NCBI RefSeq assembly: GCF_001281485.1
Contig: NZ_CP012669.1
Coordinates: 248,001-312,000, forward strand
Reading direction: 5' to 3'
DNA from: Altererythrobacter epoxidivorans
GTDB lineage: Bacteria > Pseudomonadota > Alphaproteobacteria > Sphingomonadales > Sphingomonadaceae
DNA: 64,000 bases
Position numbers and translations under genes: made by a program. Shown here piece after piece: positions 28,804 through 38,853 of this stretch; the stretch's first letter is position 1; the number at the start of each line of letters is the position of its first letter. Under the pieces are notes generated by a model. It saw nothing but the letters and a program-made list of their open reading frames with translations, made no database searches and was not told the origin of the DNA.

Positions 28804-29694
28804 TCAGGCCGTGGCGAAATCGGCGATAACCTCACCGACCTGCTGCATTACGAGGTTTGCCCGCGTGGTTGTTTCCGGGCCATCCTTGGTATGGTGGTAA
28901 ACTGCGAAACACGTCGGTGGATGCCCTGCAGGTTCCACCCAGCCGATATCTACATAGAGCGGCTGCATTCCCGGCCAGTGCGACGTGCCCGTCTTGTCGC
29001 CCGCACTCCAATCCGATGGCAATCCGGCGCGGACACGCTGAAGACCGGTTGCTGTATCGACCGTCCACTTCAGCAAGGTCGCCCGGTTGTCACGGTCAAG
29101 TACGTTCCCGAACAGCAATCTTGCGACGGTACGGACCATGCTGTCCGGCGTGGTCGTATCGCGCACCTCGCCGGCAGGCACATTGTTCAATTCAGGCTCC
29201 ATCCTGTCCAGCCGGCTGCTGACATCGCCAATTTCGCGCCAGAACGCCGTCATCCCCTCGGGTCCACCGAGCCGCTGCAGCAGCAGGTTGGTCGCCGTGT
29301 TGTCGCTCAGGACCTGGGCTGCCCTGGCGAGCTCTCGCAACGTGGCACCTTGGCCGAGCCGCTCGGTCGTGAAGGGAGCATGGGAAAGAAGGTCGTCCTT
29401 CGTCCATCGCACCAATTCTTCGGCGTCGATCGCCCCGCTAGCGTCCTTCGAAAGGAGCATGGCAGCGAGCGACAGCTTGAAGGAAGAGCAGTGGCCGAAA
29501 CGTTCGAAACGGTTGAGGCCGGCGGTCGCCCCGGTCAGCGTCTTATACATAGCGACGCCGAGCGTTCCACCTGAAGCCGCCTCGATGATCCGCAGTTTCG
29601 CATTGATCCGGCCAAGCGGGCTCTGGTCGATGGGGACACATGCGGAGAGCCCCGACAGGCCTATACCACCAAGTACGGCGCGGCGTCCGATCAT
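28804..29694 (-). CDS. Class A serine beta-lactamase, predicted lipoprotein
   Basis: A 296-residue penicillin-recognising enzyme with the complete class A catalytic set: Ser70-Ser-Phe-Lys73, Ser130-Asp-Asn132, a Glu166-Pro-Glu-Leu-Asn170 omega-loop motif, and KTG in DKTGTSHW. The N-terminus MIGRRAVLGGIGLSGLSAC has both a twin-Arg and a lipobox (LSAC), so it is probably exported folded and lipid-anchored. The ATG overlaps the preceding GNAT stop (ATGA). It is the last gene of the MoxR operon, with no nearby ampR-type regulator. It may hydrolyse beta-lactams or act on peptidoglycan-related substrates. Confidence 0.9.
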   Translation of the reverse strand: MIGRRAVLGGIGLSGLSACVPIDQSPLGRINAKLRIIEAASGGTLGVAMYKTLTGATAGLNRFERFGHCSSFKLSLAAMLLSKDASGAIDAEELVRWTKDDLLSHAPFTTERLGQGATLRELARAAQVLSDNTATNLLLQRLGGPEGMTAFWREIGDVSSRLDRMEPELNNVPAGEVRDTTTPDSMVRTVARLLFGNVLDRDNRATLLKWTVDTATGLQRVRAGLPSDWSAGDKTGTSHWPGMQPLYVDIGWVEPAGHPPTCFAVYHHTKDGPETTTRANLVMQQVGEVIADFATA

Positions 29695-30161
29695 GCCAAT
29701 TCCATCTCCATGCAGACGCTGAAATCGTCGGCGACGTAATCGCCGAAAGGCTCGCACTGTGCGAAGCCATGGCTGAGATAGAGCTGGCGGGCAGGCTGGA
29801 ACGCCTCGGGCGTTCCCGTTTCCAGTCCGATCCATCGATATCCGCGTTCCCTTGCGACATCGAACAGGTGATGCAGAAGGGCTTTCCCTGCACCTTTCCC
29901 GCGATATGCGGGGCTCGCCCGCATCGACTTCAGTTCTCCGCGATTCCGATCCAGTTCCTTGATCGCGCCAACGGCGGCGAGGACATCGCCATCCCATGCG
30001 ACAAAAAAAGTCACGTCGGGATGGGCGAGCCGCTCGGCAGGCATCGCGTGCACGCTTTCGGGCGGCGACCACTGGTGCATTTCATCGAGGTGCAATTGCA
30101 GCAGTGCGCGGACTTCCGCATCGCCTAGATCCCCCTTTTCGATCCGGTATGTGCCGATCAT
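29691..30161 (-). CDS. GNAT-family N-acetyltransferase
   Basis: A 156-residue acetyltransferase with the CoA-binding motif AYRGKGAGKALLHHLFDVA (near residue 85) and the following ETGTPEAFQPARQLYLSHGF. The pattern is like the phosphinothricin/PanZ-type small GNAT group; substrate unknown. It overlaps RDD upstream and the beta-lactamase downstream by four bases each, so it is part of the MoxR operon. Confidence 0.88.
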   Translation of the reverse strand: MIGTYRIEKGDLGDAEVRALLQLHLDEMHQWSPPESVHAMPAERLAHPDVTFFVAWDGDVLAAVGAIKELDRNRGELKSMRASPAYRGKGAGKALLHHLFDVARERGYRWIGLETGTPEAFQPARQLYLSHGFAQCEPFGDYVADDFSVCMEMELA

Positions 30162-31075
30162 GAGAACTTGTCCCTTTTCCGCTTGCCGAAACGCATATCA
30201 CCTTCGAGCCTTGCCCGTAACTGCGCATAGAATGCTTCGAGGAAAGCCCGTTCGTCGCCAGCGCCGGGATCCCATCCGATCTTGCGACAGATGGTCTCGT
30301 GAACCGCCGCAATCGCATCGGGCTGGTCATCGCGAAGGACACGCTCGAGCGTTTGCAGTTCATGCTCTCCGTAAACCGATAGCTCGGCTTCGCCGAATTC
30401 GTAGCGCGTGCCGGTGATTTCGCTCGCGCCGCTGGCGGCCACCGTCGTCGACAGCGTGTCGGCCAATTTCGCGCGCGGTGCCTCGACGACCCAGGTACCG
30501 GCGATCACGTCACCTGCCCGCAGGGCATCTTTGTTGAAGAACGGGAAGGCCATGAACATAAGAAACCAGGCGAGCCCGGCATATCCCGCATTTCCCATCT
30601 CGCCGCTCGGTGCGACCATGATGAAAATGAGCGGCATGAACAGCTCGATGTCGCGCAGCAGGTTGCGCGCAATCACGGCCTCTGCGGTCAACCTGCCGCC
30701 ATCGCGCGCCGCAACCCGAATGCCGGTTATATGCTTGCCCGGTGTGGCCCCCCTCGGTCCCAGCTCGAAAAAGAGAAAATAAGCGTAGCGGACGAGGAAC
30801 AGCACGATCACATAGACGATGAAGATGAACTCGGCAGCGCCTGTAACCTGGTCGTCGACGCCGGTTACGATGGTGTCGATGATCCCGCCGAATATCCACG
30901 CCATCAGGGCATTGAAGATGATGAGGCCGAGGAAAAGGAACAGGAAATCCAGCGTCAGTGCACCGAACCTCGCACCTCTCGACGCCACCGTGATCGGTAC
31001 GGTCACGCCTTCGGGTGTGACCATCTGGCGCCGACGGTCGCCGCGATGCTTCAGGACGGGGGAGGCCGCACTCAT
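30158..31075 (-). CDS. RDD-family membrane protein
   Basis: A 305-residue protein. Residues 30-190 form an RDD domain: membrane segments at about 38-60, 80-100 and 155-178, with the R-D-D positions in ASRGARFGALTLDFLF and the PRGATPGKHITGIRV loop. The last ~110 residues are cytoplasmic and charged (VYGEHELQTLERVLRDD), suggesting a protein-interaction tail. RDD proteins often sit beside SpoIIM and DUF58 genes, as here. Stop and start overlaps on both sides are four bases. Confidence 0.88.
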   Translation of the reverse strand: MSAASPVLKHRGDRRRQMVTPEGVTVPITVASRGARFGALTLDFLFLFLGLIIFNALMAWIFGGIIDTIVTGVDDQVTGAAEFIFIVYVIVLFLVRYAYFLFFELGPRGATPGKHITGIRVAARDGGRLTAEAVIARNLLRDIELFMPLIFIMVAPSGEMGNAGYAGLAWFLMFMAFPFFNKDALRAGDVIAGTWVVEAPRAKLADTLSTTVAASGASEITGTRYEFGEAELSVYGEHELQTLERVLRDDQPDAIAAVHETICRKIGWDPGAGDERAFLEAFYAQLRARLEGDMRFGKRKRDKFS

Positions 31076-32136
31076 TCTGCACCGCCACGGTCAGGCGGGT
31101 TGAAGACGAAGAAGTAAATTACCCAGAAAACCAGCAACGTCCCGCCGATTGCGAAGCGTTCACCCATCCCGCCGATCAGCTGGCGGGGAAAAGCTTCGAG
31201 GAAAGCTGCGACCACCATCATGATGACGACGCCCGTCATGACCAGCGCCGACCGGCGACCGGACTCAGAGGCCGCATCGAGCACGGAGCGATTTCCGGGA
31301 AAGGCCATAGAGCGGCCGATGTGCAGGCCCGCCGCCCCTGCCAGAAGGATCGCGAACAGCTCTGTCGTTCCGTGGACCGATAGCCATGCGGCGAAATTCA
31401 GCTCCAGCCCCTGGCCTGCAAACAGCCACATCATCGCGCCGAGCACGGCCATGTTGTGAATGAGGAGCAGGATCGACGGGATACCGAAGGCGAAGCCCAG
31501 GGCAAACGCCATGATGGCGACCCCGGCATTGTTGCTGAACAGCGAGGCGGCGAATGTCGACAGCCCTTGCGCGTTTTCCTGCACGGATAGCGACTGCAGC
31601 AATTCCTCGCGGCTTGCCCCGGGTACGCGTGTGTCGAGGAACTGCGTCGGGACCAGCCGGTAATACCATTCGGTTTCGCGCGAGACGAGCAGCCAGCCGA
31701 CGATTGTGCCTGCAACCATTGCAAACAGTGCGATGCACACGTCGAGCCAGATTTCACGCACTGCCCGGCTCCACCCGCCGAGGAAGAAGCCGCGCAGCCA
31801 GGTAAACAGGCCCTGCCGCGGACCATAGACCTGGAACCAGGCGCGCTGGACGAGCGATTCAAGGTAGTCGAGGGTGGCACGATCGAGCGACGTTTCGCGG
31901 GCAACCGAAAGGCTCGATGCGGCGGTGCGATAGAGGGTCGGTAGCTCGAGCAGTTCTTCGTCGGTGATACGGCGCAGCGATCCACGCTCCATCCGGCTGA
32001 GGATGTCCTCGAGCCTGCGCCAGTCGCCTTCCCGCTCCAGCCGGAAACGGTCGGACCGCAGCGCGGCACTCTCGATATCAGGCGGCGCGGTTACGTCACC
32101 CGTTCTGAACCAGCTGGAGATAACGGGGGCCTTCAT
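31072..32136 (-). CDS. SpoIIM-family (stage II sporulation protein M-like) membrane protein
   Basis: A 354-residue protein. Residues 1-100 are soluble and helical (WRRLEDILSRMERGSLRRI). Residues 105-340 hold about six membrane segments with the SpoIIM-type motif NNAGVAIMAFALGFAFGIPSILLLIHN and HGTTELFAILLAGAAGL. It is not sporulation-related in Gram-negatives; the family is a membrane partner in MoxR clusters. The ATG at 32136 overlaps the DUF58 stop by four bases. Confidence 0.9.
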   Translation of the reverse strand: MKAPVISSWFRTGDVTAPPDIESAALRSDRFRLEREGDWRRLEDILSRMERGSLRRITDEELLELPTLYRTAASSLSVARETSLDRATLDYLESLVQRAWFQVYGPRQGLFTWLRGFFLGGWSRAVREIWLDVCIALFAMVAGTIVGWLLVSRETEWYYRLVPTQFLDTRVPGASREELLQSLSVQENAQGLSTFAASLFSNNAGVAIMAFALGFAFGIPSILLLIHNMAVLGAMMWLFAGQGLELNFAAWLSVHGTTELFAILLAGAAGLHIGRSMAFPGNRSVLDAASESGRRSALVMTGVVIMMVVAAFLEAFPRQLIGGMGERFAIGGTLLVFWVIYFFVFNPPDRGGAE

Positions 32137-33470
32137 CCGATCGCCTCGCTCCGCTTGATCGCGAAATAACGATCGATGAGTTGGTATCCGATCTGCTCCC
32201 ACGGTGCCTCGATCACATCGACGCCCAGCCGCCTCAGGCGCTGGAGCACGATGGCACGCTGTTTCCCGAGCGTTTCGGCAGTGACGCTGCGGGCCATGAC
32301 CGCAAGATCGCTCGGCGCTTGCGAGGTTGCCTCCTCAATCTCGCTGTCGGCGATCGTGACGAACAGGACGAGGTGTTTGTCGACCAGTCGCCCTACGCTC
32401 TCCACCATGATTTCGGCGGCGGTCGGATCGGTGAAATCTGAGAACAGGACGATCAGCGAGCGGCGCTGCAGTTTGGCGGTCAGGGTTGCCAGGGCCAGGG
32501 TGAAATTCGATTCCGTCGAGTGGTAGTCGAGGCCGGCAGCGGCGCTTTGCAGGCGGTGGAACGCGCGGCTGTCACCGATAAATGGTGTGCTGACTTCGGG
32601 ACGCTGGGCAAAGCCGAACAGCGACACGCGGTCACCGCCCTTGAGCGCGACATAGGCGCAGGTGAGGGCGGCAGAAACCGCCCTGTCGATACGCGGAAGG
32701 CCATCGACCGGCTCGCACATGGCCTGCCCACAGTCGAAGGCGAAAACGATCTGGTTGTTACGCTCGCTTTCGTTCTCGCGAGCATAGAGGCGTGTGTGGC
32801 GGGCGCTCGCCTTCCAGTCGATGCGCCGGCGATCCATGCCCGGCTCGTATTCGCTCAAGGCTTCGAATTGCGTACCTTCCCCGCGGATGCGGCGCGCGAT
32901 GAGGCCGAACTGGGCGTCGCGCAGATATGTCTGGAGATCTTTCGACCTGACCGGGCTGAGATCGGGCCAGATCCGAACCGAGCGATCGACCTCGTATGTC
33001 ACCTGCCTTGCGGCAAGGCCCAGCGGACCGTTCCACCTTAGCCATACGCGGCTGATTGTCGCGGTACCCCGGCGCGTCGGGCGGGCTAGGTGGATGCCGC
33101 GATAGACGCCGTCGTGCGGAGTGAGGGCGATCGACGCACGCCCCCCGTCGCCCAGGCGCGGATCGAACTCAACCGCACCATCGACACTGCCCGCCATCCG
33201 GCCACCAAGGTCTGCAACCAGCGTAATCGGCGTCGGCTCTCCCACCTCGGCATCCGCCGGAGCAAGCAATTGCCACGAGGCCAGTCGCCCGGCAATCAAG
33301 CCGTCGAGGAGGGCGACCAGCAGGAACGCCAACAGTGCGGCAGGCGCGATGATCCACGATCCGGGTGCCGTTGCAGCCACCAGCAGCGCGACCGGCGCAG
33401 CGGCTGCCGCAATCCATGCGGAGCGCTCGGTCGGCACGATTGGCAGCTGTGGGATAGCCGGCAGCTTCAT
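32133..33470 (-). CDS. DUF58-domain protein (MoxR partner)
   Basis: A 445-residue protein with two N-terminal membrane helices (about residues 17-60) and a DUF58 domain with the hallmark GEGTQFEALSEYEPGMDRRRIDW (only its start and end are quoted here as GEGTQFE and MDRRRIDWKASAR). The region after it has a von Willebrand-like fold (IVFAFDCGQAMCEP) with a partly conserved metal site. DUF58 proteins are thought to be folded or remodelled by the adjacent MoxR ATPase. The gap to moxR is four bases; SpoIIM overlaps by four. Confidence 0.9.
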   Translation of the reverse strand: MKLPAIPQLPIVPTERSAWIAAAAAPVALLVAATAPGSWIIAPAALLAFLLVALLDGLIAGRLASWQLLAPADAEVGEPTPITLVADLGGRMAGSVDGAVEFDPRLGDGGRASIALTPHDGVYRGIHLARPTRRGTATISRVWLRWNGPLGLAARQVTYEVDRSVRIWPDLSPVRSKDLQTYLRDAQFGLIARRIRGEGTQFEALSEYEPGMDRRRIDWKASARHTRLYARENESERNNQIVFAFDCGQAMCEPVDGLPRIDRAVSAALTCAYVALKGGDRVSLFGFAQRPEVSTPFIGDSRAFHRLQSAAAGLDYHSTESNFTLALATLTAKLQRRSLIVLFSDFTDPTAAEIMVESVGRLVDKHLVLFVTIADSEIEEATSQAPSDLAVMARSVTAETLGKQRAIVLQRLRRLGVDVIEAPWEQIGYQLIDRYFAIKRSEAIG

Positions 33471-33474
33471 CGGA

Positions 33475-34445
<971 letters not shown>

Positions 34446-34449
<4 letters not shown>

Positions 34450-35717
34450 TGCTTCAATTTCCTCTCGATATCTTTGAGGGCCGCAGCTGCGGCGAGGATT
34501 TCTGATGGACGACGCGCGCGGCGCAATGCGGCGGCGCGACGTGAAAAGGGTTCTTCGTCGGGAAGCCTGCGCTGCATGGCGAGGTCGATTGCGCCCGCGT
34601 CTGCACGCGTCAGGCCAAGCCGGGCCTGAAGCCGGCGCGCGACCAGCGAAACATAGGGTTCGGCGAGCAGGCGATACCGCCGGGCGCGCAGGATCAGCCC
34701 GGCGCCGTTTGCGATGAGGCGCTGTTTCCCGAAGGCGATCGCGGGTTCTTGCGCGATGGCTGGTCCGAATCGCATGAAGGCGCGCCATCCCACCACGATC
34801 AGCGCCAGCAGCAGGCACAGCGTGGCAGCGAGGAAAGGCGGCGTGAAGGCGAGGGTCAGGAGGTTGGTTTCTCCGCCGAAACCGCTCTGCGTCAGGTCGA
34901 ACGTGACCGAATAGGCATCACCATTGGCGACATATTCGACGATTGCCATGGCGAACTCGGCATTTTCCGGTCGGGCCATGCCGTAATTGTTCACCAGATC
35001 CGGCTCGACGATGAAGATCGTCCAGTGGGCATTGTTGTAATAGTCGCTGTCTTCCTCTCCCAGCACCGACAGCGCCAGTACGCCGCCCCCGCTGTCGGTG
35101 GCGAGGGTCTCGTGCTCGCTCGTCTGCGAGGCGACCTGCGACTGAGGTTCCGGAAGCTTGCCGCTCAGCCCCATGCCGGACCAGCTGAGCCGTTTCGATC
35201 CACCCTCGTCATGTTCTGTTGTGTCGAAAGCGTATGGTTCGGGTAGGTCTGCGGTCCAGTCGGGCGCAGCCGTCCCTTGCAAGACGACCCAGCCTTCTTC
35301 CGGCTTGCGCTCCAGCTTGTCCGCTACCTTCTTGGGCAGGTTCTCGGGGAAGCGGGTCGCGTACCATTTCGGAAGGATGACGATGGTCGGCCCGAGGTTT
35401 TCCCGCTTTTCCAGGATGTCCCCGATCTCTTCGGCGTCGGTGAAGGTCGGCGGTGTGAGGATCAGGAGGTCGTATGTGTCGAGACCGCTGGGGGACCGCG
35501 AAAGGTTGACGTCGAACCCCTTGAGCTCGAGCAGTTTGGCAAAAGCGGAATAGCCGTTGAGGCCGTTCGATGCAGCGTGGGATCGCCCGTCATTGCCCTG
35601 TCGCTCGGTATCGCCCGCGCCGATGAAATAGAGCAGCGCAAGAAAGGCGATGGCGCCAAATACGACCAGCGCAAGGACCGTCCTCAGCGAGAAGGGCGAG
35701 TTGCCGGACCTGCTCAT
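34446..35717 (-). CDS. DUF4350-domain membrane protein
   Basis: A 423-residue protein: one N-terminal membrane helix (about 12-32, [21 protein letters not shown]), a periplasmic DUF4350 (glutamine-amidotransferase-like) domain at about 40-260, a second helix (about 280-305, [19 protein letters not shown]), and a cytoplasmic basic tail. It is a standard member of MoxR/DUF58/DUF4129 clusters. It overlaps both neighbours by four bases. The ATG at 35717 starts [10 protein letters not shown]. Confidence 0.88.
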
Positions 35718-36382
35718 GACGTGCGCCTTTCCAGCCTGACGAGCGCGAAGCTCGCGTAAGCTTCGCGGGCGACCTGCCAGTCGTTGCTGTCGAGGGTGCG
35801 CAGCGCGAACAGGCTGCGCTCGACCCGTTCCGCAATAGTGCCGAATGCACCGCGGGCGGCATCGGACAACAGATCCAGTGTCGCCAGTTCGCGGGCGGTA
35901 CTTGATGGTTCGACCCAGCCGGGATGCGCGTCGGCAATATGGCCGACGCTGCGCTTGAGGAGTAAGTGCGTCGCCTCGTCGTAGCGTCCCTCTGCCGCCA
36001 GCCTGTCCGCCTCCTCGAGCAGGGCGATGCTGGCTTTCTCGTCCGGACGCCAAGCTTCCAGTTCGTCTTCTTCGACCGAACTCGACCGAACCCCTTGCGG
36101 ACCGAACGTGCGATAGAGGAACCACGCGACCGCCGCGATGAAAGCGGCGAGCAGGACCCAACGCAAGACCGGCCAGCTTTCGGCGATGAAGCGGCCAACA
36201 GGCGCGAAAAAATCGGCGAGTTGGGCAATCAGCCTGTCGAACCAAGTCGGTTCGGGCGGTGGGACCTCGGGAATTTCGAGTGGGGCGAATTGGATTTCGT
36301 CGTGGGATTGCAGTTCGCGCCACGCACCGGCGCTATCCGCTGCGCCTGCTGTTTGCGCCCCTACCGTCGAACCCGTCGCCAT
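35714..36382 (-). CDS. DUF4129-domain membrane protein
   Basis: A 222-residue protein with one clear membrane helix (about 75-95, PVLRWVLLAAFIAAVAWFLYR). The C-terminal DUF4129 domain begins around residue 120 with EADRLAAEGRYDEATHLLLKRSV, a helical tetratricopeptide-like pattern. DUF4129 is found almost only with MoxR/DUF58 clusters and transglutaminase-like proteins. It is the first gene of the operon, 64 bases after pheA on the same strand. No strong ribosome site is visible at 36382, so the start is less certain. Confidence 0.82.
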   Translation of the reverse strand: MATGSTVGAQTAGAADSAGAWRELQSHDEIQFAPLEIPEVPPPEPTWFDRLIAQLADFFAPVGRFIAESWPVLRWVLLAAFIAAVAWFLYRTFGPQGVRSSSVEEDELEAWRPDEKASIALLEEADRLAAEGRYDEATHLLLKRSVGHIADAHPGWVEPSSTARELATLDLLSDAARGAFGTIAERVERSLFALRTLDSNDWQVAREAYASFALVRLERRTS

Positions 36383-36446
36383 CGCATGGTTGGTGACACG
36401 TGAGCGTTCGTGGCGCAACCACTTACGCCAAGCGATCAACGACTTG

Positions 36447-37340
36447 TCAGCCGCGTGGACGCGCCTGCCTGTAAGTTCCCAAGATGCGAAGCTCCTTGCA
36501 GTGGAACGCCAGTTCCTCCAGCGCACGATCGACTGCCGGATCGCCCGGCGCGCCGATGATGTCGGCATAGAACATGGTCGCGGCGAAGCTTGCGCCCTGC
36601 TGGTAGCTTTCCAGCTTGGTCATGTTCACTGCATTGGTCGCGAATCCGCCCATCGCCTTGTACAGCGCGGCAGGGATGTTCTTCACCTCGAAGATGAAAG
36701 TCGTGATCGCATCTTCGCCTTCGAACAGGGCCGGGTCGTTGGCTTCTTTCGCAAGGATGACGAAGCGCGTCATGTTGTCCGGCGAATCCTGGACATGTTC
36801 CTCGATGATTTCGAGGCCATAGAGTTCGGCGGCAATCGGTGGGGAAATCGCGGCAATCGTGGGATCGCCCTTTTCGGCGACGAATGCGGCAGCGCCTGCC
36901 GTATCGGCATAACTCATCGGCACGATACCGCGTTCGCGCAGGAAGTGGCGCGACTGGCCCAGCGCCTGCGGGTGACTGTAGGCCGCTTCGAACGGTCCCT
37001 TGCCGACGCCCATCAGGGCATGGTCGATCGGCATGAAGAATTCGCCGACGATCGACAGGCCGCTTTCGGGCAAAAGGAAGTGAATATCGGCGACACGACC
37101 GTGCTGCGAATTCTCGATCGGGATGATGGCCGATCCCGCCCGTCCGGTTTTCACCGCTTCCAGCGCGTCGGCAAAGCTGAAGCAGGGCAGCGGCAGGCAA
37201 TCGGGGCAGGCTTCCAGCGCGGCACGATGCGAATTGGCGCCTGGCGACCCCTGGAACGCGATTGCGCGTGAGGGATCTGCAGAGGCGGATTCGCGCATGG
37301 AGTCGACCATGGCCTGGGCTGGCGCGGGAAAGCTGTGCAT
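36447..37340 (-). CDS. pheA: Prephenate dehydratase
   Basis: A 297-residue monofunctional enzyme that converts prephenate to phenylpyruvate for phenylalanine synthesis. The catalytic domain shows IAFQGSPGANSHRAALEA, IIPIENSQHGRVADIHFLL and the signature DNMTRFVIL with its catalytic Thr. The C-terminal ACT domain (ITTFIFEVKNIPAALYKAM; LESYQQGASFAATMF) is the phenylalanine-sensing regulatory part. There is no chorismate-mutase domain. The ATG at 37340 is chosen over an upstream frame. It is divergent from the cytochrome c gene, and the MoxR operon follows 64 bases later. Confidence 0.95.
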   Translation of the reverse strand: MHSFPAPAQAMVDSMRESASADPSRAIAFQGSPGANSHRAALEACPDCLPLPCFSFADALEAVKTGRAGSAIIPIENSQHGRVADIHFLLPESGLSIVGEFFMPIDHALMGVGKGPFEAAYSHPQALGQSRHFLRERGIVPMSYADTAGAAAFVAEKGDPTIAAISPPIAAELYGLEIIEEHVQDSPDNMTRFVILAKEANDPALFEGEDAITTFIFEVKNIPAALYKAMGGFATNAVNMTKLESYQQGASFAATMFYADIIGAPGDPAVDRALEELAFHCKELRILGTYRQARPRG

Positions 37341-37490
37341 GGCGATGCTGCTATCCCCGCTGAGGGGCGCCCGCAAGCCTTGTTGCCCCGCTTGCAACAG
37401 AAGATGCGCGCATCGCCCTTGCACCTTGCGTCAGGCGCGACTAGAGCGGCGCCCAATTGCGTAACAGTCAATCGCGGATCAAATCTGACC

Positions 37491-38153
37491 ATGGACGATC
37501 GTTTCAACACTGCAGCCGGCTGGATCCTGTTCTCCGGCATCATCGCGCTGGGCCTCTCGATCCTGAGCGGTATGTACTTCCATGCCGACGGGCACGAGGA
37601 ACTGGAAGCTCCCGGCTTTGTCATCGAAGGTGGCGACGAAGCTGGCGGCGGCGCTGCCGAAGTCACGATGGCACAGGCGCTGAACATGGAAGGCGTTTCG
37701 GCTGCTGCGGGCGAAAAGATTTTCGCCAAGTGCACCGCATGTCACACCATCAACCAGGGCGGCGCTGACGGTATCGGTCCGAATCTCTACGGCATCATGG
37801 GCAAGCCGGTTGGCAAGCATGCCGCAGGCTTCGCTTACAGCTCGGCCCTGTCCGAACATGGCGGCGTGTGGGATTGGGAAACCATGAACGAATGGCTCAA
37901 GAGCCCGAAGGCATTTGCCAGCGGCACGAAGATGAGCTTCGCCGGCCTCAGCAAGATCGAAGATCGTGCTTCGGTTGCTCTCTATCTCAACGAAAACGGT
38001 TCGAACCTCGCCGTGCCTGAATATACCGCACCGGTTGCGGATGAGGCTGCAGAGGGTGAACCTGTCGATGCCGAAGCAAGCGCCGAAGCCGAACTGGTGA
38101 CGGAAGAAGCGGTCGAAGCTGGAACGGCAGCGGACGCTCCGCCGGCAGGCTGA
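37491..38153 (+). CDS. Membrane-anchored cytochrome c
   Basis: A 220-residue class I cytochrome c that carries electrons between respiratory complexes in the periplasm. It is anchored by an uncleaved N-terminal helix (residues 10-30, GWILFSGIIALGLSILSGMYF). Heme attaches at Cys81-Thr-Ala-Cys84-His85, and the axial Met is in TKMSFAG near residue 147. The last 45 residues are Glu/Ala-rich and unusual. The plan matches CycM/cytochrome c552-type proteins, and the divergent pheA neighbour is a common arrangement in alphaproteobacteria. Confidence 0.93.
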   Translation: MDDRFNTAAGWILFSGIIALGLSILSGMYFHADGHEELEAPGFVIEGGDEAGGGAAEVTMAQALNMEGVSAAAGEKIFAKCTACHTINQGGADGIGPNLYGIMGKPVGKHAAGFAYSSALSEHGGVWDWETMNEWLKSPKAFASGTKMSFAGLSKIEDRASVALYLNENGSNLAVPEYTAPVADEAAEGEPVDAEASAEAELVTEEAVEAGTAADAPPAG

Positions 38154-38176
38154 TCAGCCGCTGAAATTTACAGTTG

Positions 38177-38202
38177 AAAGGGCGGGCTTAGTCCCGCCCT
38201 TT
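38177..38202. terminator. Bidirectional terminator (cytochrome c / rlmE)
   Basis: Perfect 10-bp stem AAAGGGCGGG/CCCGCCCTTT with a 6-base loop. The loop contains the rlmE stop codon. It can act on both strands. Confidence 0.85.
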
Positions 38203-38853
38203 GAATTTCTGGGCTATCACATACCACTCGGACGAACCCTTACGGCTTGCGGGTGGTTTAGCGTGTTTGACGCTGGCAAAATTCTTCTTGAGCAGCGTCA
38301 GCAGGTCCTGGTCGGTACCGCCGGCTAGTACCTTGGCGACGAATGCCCCGCCTTTCTCAAGGTTCTCGATCGCGAACCATGCTGCCGCCTCGACGAGGCC
38401 CATCGTGCGCAGGTGATCGGTCTGCTTGTGGCCGACGGTGTTGGCCGCCATGTCCGATATGACGAGATCGGGCGCGCCATCCAGGCCCGCTTGCAGCGCT
38501 TCCGGCGCCGCATCGTCCATGAAATCCATCTGCAGGATGGTGACACCTTCGATCGGGTCGGTCGGGAGCAGGTCAATACCGACGACAGACGCCTTGGGCG
38601 CGAGTTTTCGCACCACCTGGCTCCAGCCGCCTGGCGCGATTCCCAGATCGACCACGCGCTTCGATCCCTTGATCAGGCTGAATTTGTCGTCGAGCTCGAT
38701 CAGCTTGTAGGCCGCACGGCTGCGATAACCTTCGGCCTTGGCCTGCTTGACGTAGGGGTCGTTTAGCTGCCGCTCCAGCCAGCGGGTCGACGAGGCTGTC
38801 CTGCGCTTGGCAGTCTTGACGCGCTTGTCGGGATTGCGGCCGGACCGGCTCAT
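38188..38853 (-). CDS. rlmE: 23S rRNA 2'-O-ribose U2552 methyltransferase
   Basis: A 221-residue SAM-dependent methyltransferase of the FtsJ/RrmJ type. The SAM site is [15 protein letters not shown] (near residue 67), and [25 protein letters not shown] and the [16 protein letters not shown] block carry the K-D-K catalytic positions. The N-terminus is basic. It overlaps the Ppx/GppA-like gene by four bases (ATGA), so both are co-translated. Confidence 0.95.
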   Translation of the reverse strand: MSRSGRNPDKRVKTAKRRTASSTRWLERQLNDPYVKQAKAEGYRSRAAYKLIELDDKFSLIKGSKRVVDLGIAPGGWSQVVRKLAPKASVVGIDLLPTDPIEGVTILQMDFMDDAAPEALQAGLDGAPDLVISDMAANTVGHKQTDHLRTMGLVEAAAWFAIENLEKGGAFVAKVLAGGTDQDLLTLLKKNFASVKHAKPPASRKGSSEWYVIAQKFKGRD